DNA from: a bacterium
Lineage (GTDB): Bacteria > Patescibacteria > Paceibacteria > UBA9973 > SBAW01
Direction: 5' to 3'
Assembly: GCA_021825025.1 (NCBI GenBank)
Contig: JAKAIP010000002.1
Span: 1-13,063, forward strand
DNA: 13,063 bases
Below the pieces are notes generated by a model that searched no databases, had not been told where the DNA came from, and was given only the letters and a program-made list of their open reading frames with translations. This document shows positions 7,337-13,001 of the stretch, piece after piece; the first letter of the stretch is position 1, and each line of letters begins with the position of its first letter. The translations under genes and the position numbers were made by a program.

Positions 7337-8660
7337 CACCATTATCACGCGTTTTGCTCCCAGTCCTACCGGATTCTTGCATGCGGGCAACTACCGCACC
7401 GCCATCTTCGCGTACCTGTGCGCCAAACGCTCTCCTCGGGGCACCTTCATCCTGCGCATTGAGGATACGGACAAGGAACGCTCCAAAAAAGAGTACGAAG
7501 ACAACATTATTGAAACGCTCGCCTGGCTGGGCATCACTCCCGATCAGATGTTCCGCCAGAGCGAGCACAGCGGCCGGCATCGGGAACTGCTTGAGAAGCT
7601 CATTGCAGAAGGCCATGCCTACCGTTCTGCGGAAACGCCGACCGAAGAAAACCGCCGCAGCGAAGTCATTCGCTTTCGCAATCCCAATATCCCTGTCACT
7701 TTTACCGACGTCATACGCGGCCCTATCACGATGGATACTACCGACCTGGGTGATTTTGTGATCGCACGCAGTATCGATGAACCGGTATTTCATTTTGCAG
7801 TTGTCGTCGATGATGCTGATGAGGGAATCTCCCACGTCATACGCGGAGAAGATCACATCTCCAATACGCCGCGCCAGATTCTCATCCAGCGAGCTCTTGG
7901 TGTGCCCACGCCCGTATATGCGCACTTGCCGCTCGTATTCGGTCCCGACCGGACAAAACTCTCCAAACGCCGGGGCGCAAAAGCGCTCACCGAGTACCGG
8001 GACTTGGGTTATCTTCCCGAAGCGCTCATCAATTATCTGGCACTCCTCGGTTGGCATCCGGAAAACAATCAGGAACTCTTTTCACTGGAAGAACTGCTCC
8101 AGGTATTCAACCTTTCCCGCATTCAAAAATCTTCAGGCATTTTCGACGAAACAAAACTCCTATGGTACAACGCGGAGCACCTCAAACGGCTCTCATCTGA
8201 AGCGTTTGAGACTGTACTGCGCGACTATCTACAGCGAGAGGGAAGCTCGGTGCCCGAGTATCTCGAGAAAATCATACCGCTTCTGCAGGAGCGCTCCACC
8301 ACGCTCAAGGAAGCCGCAGACGCACTCGGGAATGGAGAATTCTCTTTCTTTAAAGAAGCACCGATCACGCCGGAGCTCCTGATCAAGGGAGCAAAGACGG
8401 ATGCAGAAACGGCGAAGCGGCATCTCGCTCACCTTGAAACACTGCTTATCGATATTCCGGAATCAGCATGGGGTGCAGGATTCTTGAAAGAGCAGCTCTT
8501 TGGGTACGCAGATCAAGAGGGAAGAGGAGCGGTCCTCTGGCCCTTGCGCACCGCGCTCTCCGGCAAAGAGAGATCGCCCGACCCTTTTACTCTGCTTGCA
8601 CTGCTCGGAAAACAGGAGTCGCTTGCCCGTATTGGAAAAGCGATTACAGCTTTAGTTTGA
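7326..8660 (+). CDS. gltX: Glutamyl-tRNA synthetase, compact form
   Basis: A class I synthetase of 444 residues that charges tRNA-Glu and, in organisms without GlnRS, often tRNA-Gln. The signature PSPTGFLHAGNYRTA carries the HIGH equivalent HAGN (19-22). HVIRGEDHISNTPRQ (170-184) and the KMSKS equivalent KLSKR (211-215) follow, then the helical anticodon-binding domain. The stretch after AYR (about residues 100-115) jumps directly to VIRF, so the Cys-rich zinc-binding loop and linker of E. coli-like enzymes (roughly 25-30 residues) are missing. The ATG at 7326 was chosen because MNPDTIITRFAPSPTG matches the family N terminus; an in-frame start at 7278 lies within murG. It is the last gene of the string and no clear terminator hairpin follows it. 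Confidence 0.93.
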   Translation: MNPDTIITRFAPSPTGFLHAGNYRTAIFAYLCAKRSPRGTFILRIEDTDKERSKKEYEDNIIETLAWLGITPDQMFRQSEHSGRHRELLEKLIAEGHAYRSAETPTEENRRSEVIRFRNPNIPVTFTDVIRGPITMDTTDLGDFVIARSIDEPVFHFAVVVDDADEGISHVIRGEDHISNTPRQILIQRALGVPTPVYAHLPLVFGPDRTKLSKRRGAKALTEYRDLGYLPEALINYLALLGWHPENNQELFSLEELLQVFNLSRIQKSSGIFDETKLLWYNAEHLKRLSSEAFETVLRDYLQREGSSVPEYLEKIIPLLQERSTTLKEAADALGNGEFSFFKEAPITPELLIKGAKTDAETAKRHLAHLETLLIDIPESAWGAGFLKEQLFGYADQEGRGAVLWPLRTALSGKERSPDPFTLLALLGKQESLARIGKAITALV

Positions 8661-8792
8661 GCCACGAATCGGTATTTTCTCCTTTTTTATCAACATAGTT
8701 TTCTTTTTTTCCTTCTCTGAACAGCTCATACTAAAGAAGCGGGTTGGTCGAGCCGCACGACTCAAATTTCGGTACAACTCTCTCATCATTCT
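8661..8792 (+). other. Intergenic stretch between gltX and the DUF378 gene
   Basis: This 132-base gap has two T-rich runs (about 8676-8690 and 8698-8718) but no stable hairpin ahead of them, so no intrinsic terminator can be called for the gltX operon. GGTACAACT at 8771-8779 could hold a weak -10 (TACAAC, 8773-8778) for the small gene that follows. No other structure was seen. Confidence 0.4.
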
Positions 8793-9002
8793 ATGAAAGC
8801 TATTCATATGATCGCACACGTGCTCCTTATCATCGGCGGCCTCAACTGGGGACTCGTTGGTCTCGGCGGTTTCGCCGGAGCAGATTGGAACGTAGTGCAT
8901 CTTATCTTCGGAAGCATGCCACAACTTGAATGGATCATTTACATTCTCGTAGGCATCTCTGCAGTTATCTGCATCTTCCACAAGCACAAGCAGACTGCAT
9001 AA
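8793..9002 (+). CDS. DUF378 family small membrane protein
   Basis: A 69-residue protein with two hydrophobic helices (about residues 5-30 and 44-62) and a basic tail (HKHKQTA). The first helix carries GGLNWGLVGLGGF, the hallmark of DUF378 (G-x-L-N-W-G-L-V-G), and the second ends in IIYILVGISAV, also typical of that family. DUF378 proteins are small inner-membrane proteins of unknown function, widespread in bacteria. Length and topology fit the family. It has no Shine-Dalgarno sequence. It is followed 16 bases later by a strong intrinsic terminator and so is probably transcribed as a single gene. Its base composition resembles the upstream operon. Confidence 0.88.
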   Translation: MKAIHMIAHVLLIIGGLNWGLVGLGGFAGADWNVVHLIFGSMPQLEWIIYILVGISAVICIFHKHKQTA

Positions 9003-9018
9003 CCTGCAGGCTCTGTGC

Positions 9019-9051
9019 AAAAGAAAACTCCCTTAGTGGGAGTTTTCTTTT
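9019..9051. terminator. Bidirectional intrinsic terminator
   Basis: A perfect 14-bp stem (AAAAGAAAACTCCC at 9019-9032 and GGGAGTTTTCTTTT at 9038-9051) with the loop TTAGT. The GC core is flanked by A-rich and T-rich arms, so it would work in both directions. It ends the DUF378 transcript and the converging minus-strand gene, whose stop codon lies in the loop at 9033-9035. Confidence 0.92.
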
Positions 9052-9710
9052 TTGTGCGTATGCATGGTATATGGAATTCGTTTCTTCCCGTTCCATTCCA
9101 CCAACTCCATCGCTTTGCGCTCAATGGGAAGCCCTCTGCGCAAACGGCGCATGGCTGCCTTGGGGGCAATGGGATAGTGGCGCGCGTCATCAAGATCTTC
9201 CGCGATCCATTCAAGTTCCTCTTCGGCAATAACCCACTGCGGGTCATATCGGCGCAGATCGAACGCTCCAGAATACGCGAGAAGCGATTTCTTCCCGTTC
9301 CAGAGCAGATACTCGTGGAAATATGACATAGCGAGTTCCCGTATCGATTTGTATACCGGATCGCGCCAGCGCAGTATCGCATGATTTGTTTTGCTGATGG
9401 CGCCCCACAATCCGTCCTGCTTAAAGACCGCGACGACGTGATCCTCATCTATCGGCAGCGTTCGAAAATCCATAAGAAGCGGCAGGTAGCCATGGTAGGC
9501 GAGGGAAGCGGCAGCGAACAGTGCCCCTTCCAGGCAATGAGCTTTCTTTTCTCGCAGCACTCTTCGCGGGGAGAGTACTCCTTCCTTCGTCTCTTCAAAA
9601 TTAATAGGGAGAGTGTCTAAAAAATCTTGTATCTTTTGCGGAGTACGCAGTGACTGAAATACCTTCCGTTCCTGTGAGGAAAGAAGAGGTTTGAAGCAGT
9701 CGACATACAT
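9033..9710 (-). CDS. Putative transglutaminase-like (Cys-His) protein
   Basis: A soluble protein of 225 residues. The central part has KKAHCLEGALFAAA with C59, then DFRTLPIDEDHVVAVF with H91, then WGAISKTNHAILRWRDPVY with candidate third residues N109 or D117. A Cys at the start of a helix, followed about 30 residues later by a His on a strand, fits the transglutaminase-like/cysteine-protease fold. I recognise the pattern from uncharacterised bacterial proteins rather than from a named enzyme, so substrate and role are unknown. There is no signal peptide or membrane helix. The start at 9710 (MYVDCFKPLL) was chosen over 9734 because a perfect TATAAT lies 7 bases upstream of it. The last six codons form one arm of the shared terminator. 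Confidence 0.72.
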   Translation of the reverse strand: MYVDCFKPLLSSQERKVFQSLRTPQKIQDFLDTLPINFEETKEGVLSPRRVLREKKAHCLEGALFAAASLAYHGYLPLLMDFRTLPIDEDHVVAVFKQDGLWGAISKTNHAILRWRDPVYKSIRELAMSYFHEYLLWNGKKSLLAYSGAFDLRRYDPQWVIAEEELEWIAEDLDDARHYPIAPKAAMRRLRRGLPIERKAMELVEWNGKKRIPYTMHTHKKENSH

Positions 9711-9717
9711 AACCCTT

Positions 9718-9723
9718 ATTATA
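9718..9723 (-). promoter_or_regulatory. TATAAT -10 element giving a leaderless start at 9710
   Basis: On the minus strand a consensus TATAAT (9723 down to 9718) is followed by 7 bases and then ATG at 9710. The expected transcription start coincides with the ATG, which decides the start of the transglutaminase-like gene. The -35 is weak (TTATCC, 17 bases upstream). Confidence 0.6.
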
Positions 9724-9744
9724 CGGCTCATCATGGGTTTGGAT

Positions 9745-9781
9745 AAAAAAAGACCCTCAATCTTTTTAGGGACAGAGGGTC
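9745..9781 (-). terminator. Intrinsic terminator of the candidate small RNA
   Basis: A perfect 7-bp GC-rich stem (GACCCTC/GAGGGTC) with a 16-base loop, followed on the minus strand by TTTTTTT. An alternative shorter pairing (CCCT with AGGG) nests inside the loop side. Confidence 0.8.
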
Positions 9782-9846
9782 AGGGACTCACGCTTCTGGA
9801 GGATTGAATGGCGTCCGGGGCGTAGCGTATAACTTCGCGCCCGGAC
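9745..9846 (-). ncRNA. Candidate small structured RNA
   Basis: Reading on the minus strand, an extended -10 (TGATATACT, hexamer at 9858-9853) puts a start near 9846. There a GC-rich hairpin begins at once: GTCCGGG at 9846-9840 pairs with CCCGGAC at 9819-9813, extended by GCG/CGC beyond a one-base bulge. After a linker containing CAATCCTCCAG comes an intrinsic terminator: GACCCTC (9781-9775) pairs with GAGGGTC (9758-9752), followed by seven Ts (9751-9745). Promoter, structure and terminator together define an RNA of about 100 nt. It ends before the TATAAT of the next gene, so it is not simply that gene's leader. I do not recognise it as 6S, SRP, tmRNA, RNase P or a known riboswitch. Confidence 0.5.
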
Positions 9847-9852
9847 AAGTAG

Positions 9853-9858
9853 AGTATA
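9853..9858 (-). promoter_or_regulatory. Extended -10 element before the candidate small RNA
   Basis: TGATATACT on the minus strand matches TG-n-TATAAT with one change. Its predicted start falls on the first base of the GC-rich hairpin at 9846. Confidence 0.5.
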
Positions 9859-9883
9859 TCATGCGTCTTCTTATGAAAGGAAA

Positions 9884-9920
9884 AGGATCTGAAACCTCCT
9901 GGGAACAAGCTTCAGATCCT
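9884..9920 (-). terminator. Hairpin with T-rich flank, possible terminator
   Basis: A perfect 10-bp stem (AGGATCTGAA at 9920-9911 with TTCAGATCCT at 9893-9884 on the minus strand) and a 17-base loop, followed by TTTCCTTTC. The T-tract is broken, so termination may be weak. The loop contains CCAGGAGGT, a perfect Shine-Dalgarno-like sequence. Which transcript it would end is unknown; an upstream TGCTATGGT (9961-9953) is a poor promoter candidate. Confidence 0.4.
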
Positions 9921-10140
9921 CGTCTCATGCTAAGTGCATGGACATTGATTACCATAGCATTTTCTATATAAAAAGTTTACCGAATTTTGAGAAAGGAAAT
10001 AAAAGAAAATTTATTACAGATCCTTACTTGTTTGATTGTATAAGCGTCACATAATCCACGTTTAGTGGCTAAGATATGGCGAGAAGGAGAGGAGCATTCT
10101 GCTTAAATTAGCCAAAATAATGAAATTATTGTGAAATAAT

Positions 10141-10172
10141 AATCTTCTAAAATCTTCTAATTTTAGAAGATT
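10141..10172 (-). terminator. AT-rich hairpin downstream of the AlbA_2 regulator gene
   Basis: Arms AATCTTCTAAAA (10141-10152) and TTTTAGAAGATT (10161-10172) pair perfectly around an 8-base loop, 38 bases after the stop codon. On the minus strand it is followed by ATTATTTC, a poor T-tract, so it is only a possible terminator. Confidence 0.4.
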
Positions 10173-10213
10173 AAAATTCCTTTGCTAAGTATATCTATAT
10201 TCCAATCTTCTAA
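10141..10213. repeat. AATCTTCTAA repeats (three direct copies, one inverted)
   Basis: The 10-mer AATCTTCTAA occurs at 10141-10150, 10151-10160 and 10204-10213, with an inverted copy (TTAGAAGATT) at 10163-10172. The first and inverted copies form a 12-bp perfect stem. The third copy overlaps the stop codon of the regulator gene. These may be a terminator plus chance AT-rich repetition, or binding sites. Confidence 0.6.
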
Positions 10214-11658
10214 TATAAGACAGTTTCATAATGAGTAGTAGGACCAGCCCCTCTTTTAACCAAAAGACCTAACTTAATCATATGATTAATATCTAATGTA
10301 GCTGTTGGTCTTGATATACCAAATAATTTTGCATACTCATTTATATTAAAAGAATTCATGGAATCTGATTTCTGTAAGTTGTGCCAAGTTTGAATTTGCC
10401 TTTCATTTAAAGTAGAAAATTTTTCTCCCAACAGGATAACCTTGAAAGTATTTGAGCTATTTCTAAATATTGGCTCCAAAAGTCCCATTCTATTCATTTC
10501 ACTGTAGACAATTGGAATTCCACGGCCGTATTCTTCCATGTAATCCATATCTTTAAGCAGTTGAGCAATAGTTTCATTTCTACTGTATTGTGCTGTTTTA
10601 AGATTTTCTACTGTAACCCCTGGAGGTAATGTTCCTGGATTTGATATTTCAATTCGATCACTAAAAACCACAATCTTCGCATAAGTTTCAGTAGTTTGAT
10701 AATCACGATGAATAATCGCATTTGCTACTATTTCACGGATAGCAGATTCAGGATAAGCATATTCTTCGACACGCTTTGTACCTGAAATACTAGCTTTTAA
10801 TGGAATATTGCGTAATATAAATTTTTTTACTTCTTCAATTTGAATATCTAAAGTGCCAGTAATATCAGCCTTATCTACAATTGGAGAACTAGGGTCCGTT
10901 CCACCATAACGGATACAATGGATACAATAACGACCAAAATCTCTATTTAGGAGAGGGTCTTCTTTTGAGAAAAGTAAGTATCCACCAATAGTGGGGGATA
11001 AGATACGATCTTCTGTATAAGCTGCTATTCCTAGATTTACTAAAAGCTGTTCTGTAATACCATGACTTTTTGATCTACCTGCTTTCTGTGAACTTTTTTC
11101 TAAAAAATCTTCTATACGTGTCTCATCTAATGCATTTATATTTAAATTGGGAACAACAGTCTTATCAAATCTAAATGGAGCAGAATTCCTTATAAAGTCT
11201 CGAAGTTGAAACTCACTCAATTCTCGATTTGAATTTCCAACTCGAATACAGGCACCATTTTGCATCCCTTTTTCTTTAAAGTAACAAGGTTTAATATTGT
11301 TAGGAATTGGTTTAATTATTACAGCTAATAAATTCTGATCACCGTATTGCAAGGTATGAATCTCAGGAGGGAGAGCATTGATCATTTTATTGCTGAAATA
11401 ATTGGAGACTTTTTCTTGAAAAAGACCTAGATTAGGAAGACCAACTATTTGAGGTTTGCTATTAATTTCAGCAACTCCAAAAAATATAACACCACCCTCT
11501 GGATCATTAGAGAAAGCACTAATCGCTCGCCAAAGTTCACCTGAAACACTACCACTACGTCCATCCTTGAATTCAACATGCTGATTTTCTGAACCAGACT
11601 CTATAGCAGCTATGAGAGTCGCAGTAAGTTCTTCCTTAAGTGAAGTGCCTGTTGGCAT
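10210..11658 (-). CDS. Schlafen-type AlbA_2 / HATPase_c_4 / winged-helix regulator
   Basis: A 482-residue protein of the COG2865 kind. Residues about 22-155 form an AlbA_2 (Schlafen AAA_4-like) domain, with HVEFKDGR (27-34) and the ELWRAISAFSND...GGVIFFGV segment. Residues about 303-410 resemble the RecG-like HATPase_c_4 domain: AIREIVANAIIHRDY (306-320, an N-box-like ENxxHR-type helix), DRIEISNPGTLPPG (334-347), and YMEEYGRGIPI (373-383). The C terminus (about 417-470) is a winged helix-turn-helix (EYAKLFGISRPTATLDI). Such proteins are usually called ATP-binding or DNA-binding regulators and often sit near mobile or defence genes; biochemical roles are poorly known. The gene is visibly AT-rich compared with 1-9700, which suggests transfer. 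The ATG at 11658 has no Shine-Dalgarno sequence. It could be an autoregulator or a partner of the upstream Ntn hydrolase gene. Confidence 0.87.
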   Translation of the reverse strand: MPTGTSLKEELTATLIAAIESGSENQHVEFKDGRSGSVSGELWRAISAFSNDPEGGVIFFGVAEINSKPQIVGLPNLGLFQEKVSNYFSNKMINALPPEIHTLQYGDQNLLAVIIKPIPNNIKPCYFKEKGMQNGACIRVGNSNRELSEFQLRDFIRNSAPFRFDKTVVPNLNINALDETRIEDFLEKSSQKAGRSKSHGITEQLLVNLGIAAYTEDRILSPTIGGYLLFSKEDPLLNRDFGRYCIHCIRYGGTDPSSPIVDKADITGTLDIQIEEVKKFILRNIPLKASISGTKRVEEYAYPESAIREIVANAIIHRDYQTTETYAKIVVFSDRIEISNPGTLPPGVTVENLKTAQYSRNETIAQLLKDMDYMEEYGRGIPIVYSEMNRMGLLEPIFRNSSNTFKVILLGEKFSTLNERQIQTWHNLQKSDSMNSFNINEYAKLFGISRPTATLDINHMIKLGLLVKRGAGPTTHYETVLY

Positions 11659-11869
11659 AAATATTTTAAAAAATAGAAATTAATTCTAAAAAATCATATT
11701 TAAATATTTTGATAACTATACAACAACTCAAAATAGTAGGGAAGAGGAATCCTTAGTTAATTTATTCACCTCTCTCTTCCTTGGCCGCTAAAACAAATGT
11801 CGCAAAGGATGCTTTTACAGTAGGTGAGAGGGGATAGAGGAGGAGAAATTACTCCTATTCTAACACAGA
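11659..11869. other. Intergenic stretch between regulator and Ntn hydrolase genes
   Basis: These 211 bases are very AT-rich next to the regulator start and more mixed at 11740-11850. CCTCTC (about 11770) and GAGAGG (about 11825) could pair over a distance, and GGAG/CTCC pairs near 11842-11855 are short. Neither is followed by a T-tract, so the Ntn hydrolase gene has no clear terminator. Candidate -10 elements for the regulator exist (TAGAAT, TATTTT on the minus strand) but none stands out. Confidence 0.4.
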
Positions 11870-12592
11870 TTAAATAATATTTGCCTGAGACAATAAGGTG
11901 CTTTCTTCTCCAAGAATAATCATTTGCGCTCCCTTACCAACTCCTGGTGCTCTTTCTGATTTTTGCTTTGCTTTTAATGCAATTTTTTTAACTTTATCTA
12001 CATCAAAAGATTTTTTATATCCCAAATCAATCATTGCGTAATTAGCTATTCCGCCCCCTGATCCTATAGAAATAAAACCACTTTGGTCTGTTGGAAGAGG
12101 TATATTAGCTGGATCAATTCTATACAAATTATATGAATCCCCATCCTTACCAACAACAATAAAGGAAACATTCTGATTAAAATTTCCTTGAGCAGTTTGA
12201 ATCTCTTTATCTATAGTAGAGGTGAGAGTGTTAAGTAATGAAAGATGACGGCCATAATAATCAGATAATGTAGTGAGTCCTCTTGGCCTCAAGATACCAG
12301 ATTCAATCCATTCATTTCTAAGTATTTGAGTTTGAGTCAGTAATAAATTTGCACACTCAACTGTAGAATTATTTTCTTGAACTATATTTCTTAGACGATC
12401 AATAATTGAAAGGCAATTTGAAATCCATCCTGACATTAGTATATATTTATTTGTAGTTATATTGACTATTTTATGATCATCGATTTCAGAATTAATATTA
12501 CCTATTGATCCAGCAGCAGTCGTAATCATTTTATCTGCAACAAGTACAACTTTATTTCCATTTTCTGCTAGTGCAGCGATACACACAGTCAT
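11870..12592 (-). CDS. Proteasome-like Ntn hydrolase (stand-alone, putative Thr peptidase)
   Basis: A 240-residue protein if it starts at 12592, where the product begins MTVCIAALAENGNKVVLVADKM. Removing Met would expose Thr, the nucleophile of proteasome-type Ntn hydrolases. D20 (VLVAD) and K41 (DDHKIV) sit where the family's Asp17 and Lys33 occur, allowing for a longer beta hairpin. ISIGSGGG (175-181) resembles the conserved Gly-rich Ser region near the end of the fold, followed by a long helix and a final strand (AQMIILGE). It resembles the uncharacterised bacterial and archaeal proteasome-like family with MTVCIAA starts, rather than HslV or 20S subunits. No ATPase partner (HslU, Mpa, ARC) is encoded here. 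The frame continues 85 codons upstream to a TTG, but that part has no protein-like features. Like the neighbouring regulator gene, it is AT-rich. Confidence 0.75.
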   Translation of the reverse strand: MTVCIAALAENGNKVVLVADKMITTAAGSIGNINSEIDDHKIVNITTNKYILMSGWISNCLSIIDRLRNIVQENNSTVECANLLLTQTQILRNEWIESGILRPRGLTTLSDYYGRHLSLLNTLTSTIDKEIQTAQGNFNQNVSFIVVGKDGDSYNLYRIDPANIPLPTDQSGFISIGSGGGIANYAMIDLGYKKSFDVDKVKKIALKAKQKSERAPGVGKGAQMIILGEESTLLSQANII

Positions 12593-12602
12593 AGATATAT
12601 TA

Positions 12603-12608
12603 AGTATA
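12603..12608 (-). promoter_or_regulatory. TATACT -10 element before the Ntn hydrolase start
   Basis: On the minus strand TATACT (12608 down to 12603) lies 10 bases before the ATG at 12592, giving a leader of only a few bases. This matches the other leaderless-type starts in the window and supports the short start with Thr at position 2. No clear -35. Confidence 0.5.
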
Positions 12609-12829
12609 GCTCTAGGGTAATAGGGAAGTAAGTCCTCTTGTAATTTACCCCCTTCAACACCCTCCTCCCCTAGTCTATTGTTGAGGGGAGAAGTTGCTAA
12701 GCATTGCATGGGCGAACTTATTTTTTTCTTGTGCATGCATGTATAAGGGTATTTAGGCGGATATAGTTTTGTGACCAAGGATGAAAGAGGGAGGATGTTA
12801 AACGGCGTTATGGTGCACAGCTTGTCGAG

Positions 12830-12871
12830 TATATATACGTCGCACAATCCTTCTTTTGCGACGTATATATA
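12830..12871. repeat. Perfect 15-bp inverted repeat
   Basis: TATATATACGTCGCA at 12830-12844 and its exact complement TGCGACGTATATATA at 12857-12871, around the 12-base spacer CAATCCTTCTTT. Outer halves are TATATATA, inner halves GC-rich. It could be an operator for a symmetric repressor overlapping -10-like TATATA sequences, a cruciform, or an RNA hairpin. It lacks a T-tract on either strand. Confidence 0.85.
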
Positions 12872-12892
12872 ATAAATAATAAAGGGATTTCA

Positions 12893-12930
12893 AACAAGAC
12901 TTATAAACCAACAAAACAATAAGCCTTGTT
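12893..12930 (-). repeat. Imperfect 12-position hairpin
   Basis: AACAAG-A-CTTAT (12893-12904) faces ATAAG-C-CTTGTT (12919-12930) around a 14-base loop. As plus-strand RNA it has one A-C mismatch; as minus-strand RNA the same position becomes a G-U pair, giving an unbroken 12-bp stem. This suggests minus-strand use, perhaps at the end of the partial gene that stops at 13000, although no T-tract follows. Confidence 0.6.
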
Positions 12931-12968
12931 ACTATTCCTATTCTAAAAGATCAGTATGTTACTTCTCT

Positions 12969-13001
12969 AGGGAATTAGCTTTCCTTTTAATTCCCTTTTT
13001 T
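12969..13001 (+). terminator. Plus-strand intrinsic terminator
   Basis: AGGGAATTA (12969-12977) pairs perfectly with TAATTCCCT (12988-12996) around a 10-base loop, followed by TTTTT and ATTT. The minus-strand flank (AGAGAAG) is not T-rich, so it acts on plus-strand transcription. No plus-strand gene is recognisable upstream. Confidence 0.75.

Larger units (their letters stand above)
9735..10209. other. Gene-free stretch with RNA-like elements and a composition change
   Basis: These 475 bases hold no convincing protein gene. From left to right they contain the terminator, hairpin and -10 of a candidate minus-strand small RNA (9745-9858), a 10-bp hairpin (9884-9920), an AT-rich stretch from about 9955, and the AATCTTCTAA repeats (10141-10213). 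Composition changes from mixed to strongly AT-rich near 9955, marking the likely edge of a different genomic block. Confidence 0.6.
12593..12999. other. Gene-free stretch upstream of the Ntn hydrolase gene
   Basis: These 407 bases hold no convincing protein gene. The minus-strand frame of the Ntn hydrolase stays open to 12847 but looks non-coding. Visible structure: a 7-bp inverted repeat (CTCCCCT/AGGGGAG, about 12664-12691), a perfect 15-bp inverted repeat (12830-12871), a 12-position hairpin (12893-12930) and a plus-strand terminator (12969-13001). The middle part (12640-12830) is less AT-rich than the flanking genes. A structured RNA or a control region is possible. Confidence 0.5.

Noticed and set aside
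7290..8057. 255-codon open frame antisense to gltX
   Set aside because: It is a shadow of the strongly conserved gltX frame and resembles no protein family.
9798..9812. T-loop-like ATTCAATCC on the minus strand as part of a tRNA or tmRNA
   Set aside because: The flanking bases do not form a T stem, and no acceptor stem or anticodon arm could be built.
9800..9825. GGAGG followed by ATG on the plus strand (9799-9810) as a gene start
   Set aside because: The frame stops after five codons, and the segment is better explained as part of the minus-strand RNA.
9861..9971. 36-codon plus-strand ORF (MRLLMKGKGS...)
   Set aside because: It runs through a perfect hairpin that looks like a minus-strand terminator, lacks a ribosome-binding site, and its start is too close to any -10. 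A small peptide cannot be excluded but is not supported.
12593..12847. N-terminal 85-codon extension of the Ntn hydrolase frame
   Set aside because: It begins with a TTG inside the spacer of the 15-bp palindrome, has no domain-like features, and would bury the catalytic Thr. A -10 element precedes the shorter start.
12810..12872. 20-codon plus-strand ORF through the 15-bp palindrome, as a leader peptide
   Set aside because: No ribosome-binding site at a proper distance and no downstream plus-strand gene to control.
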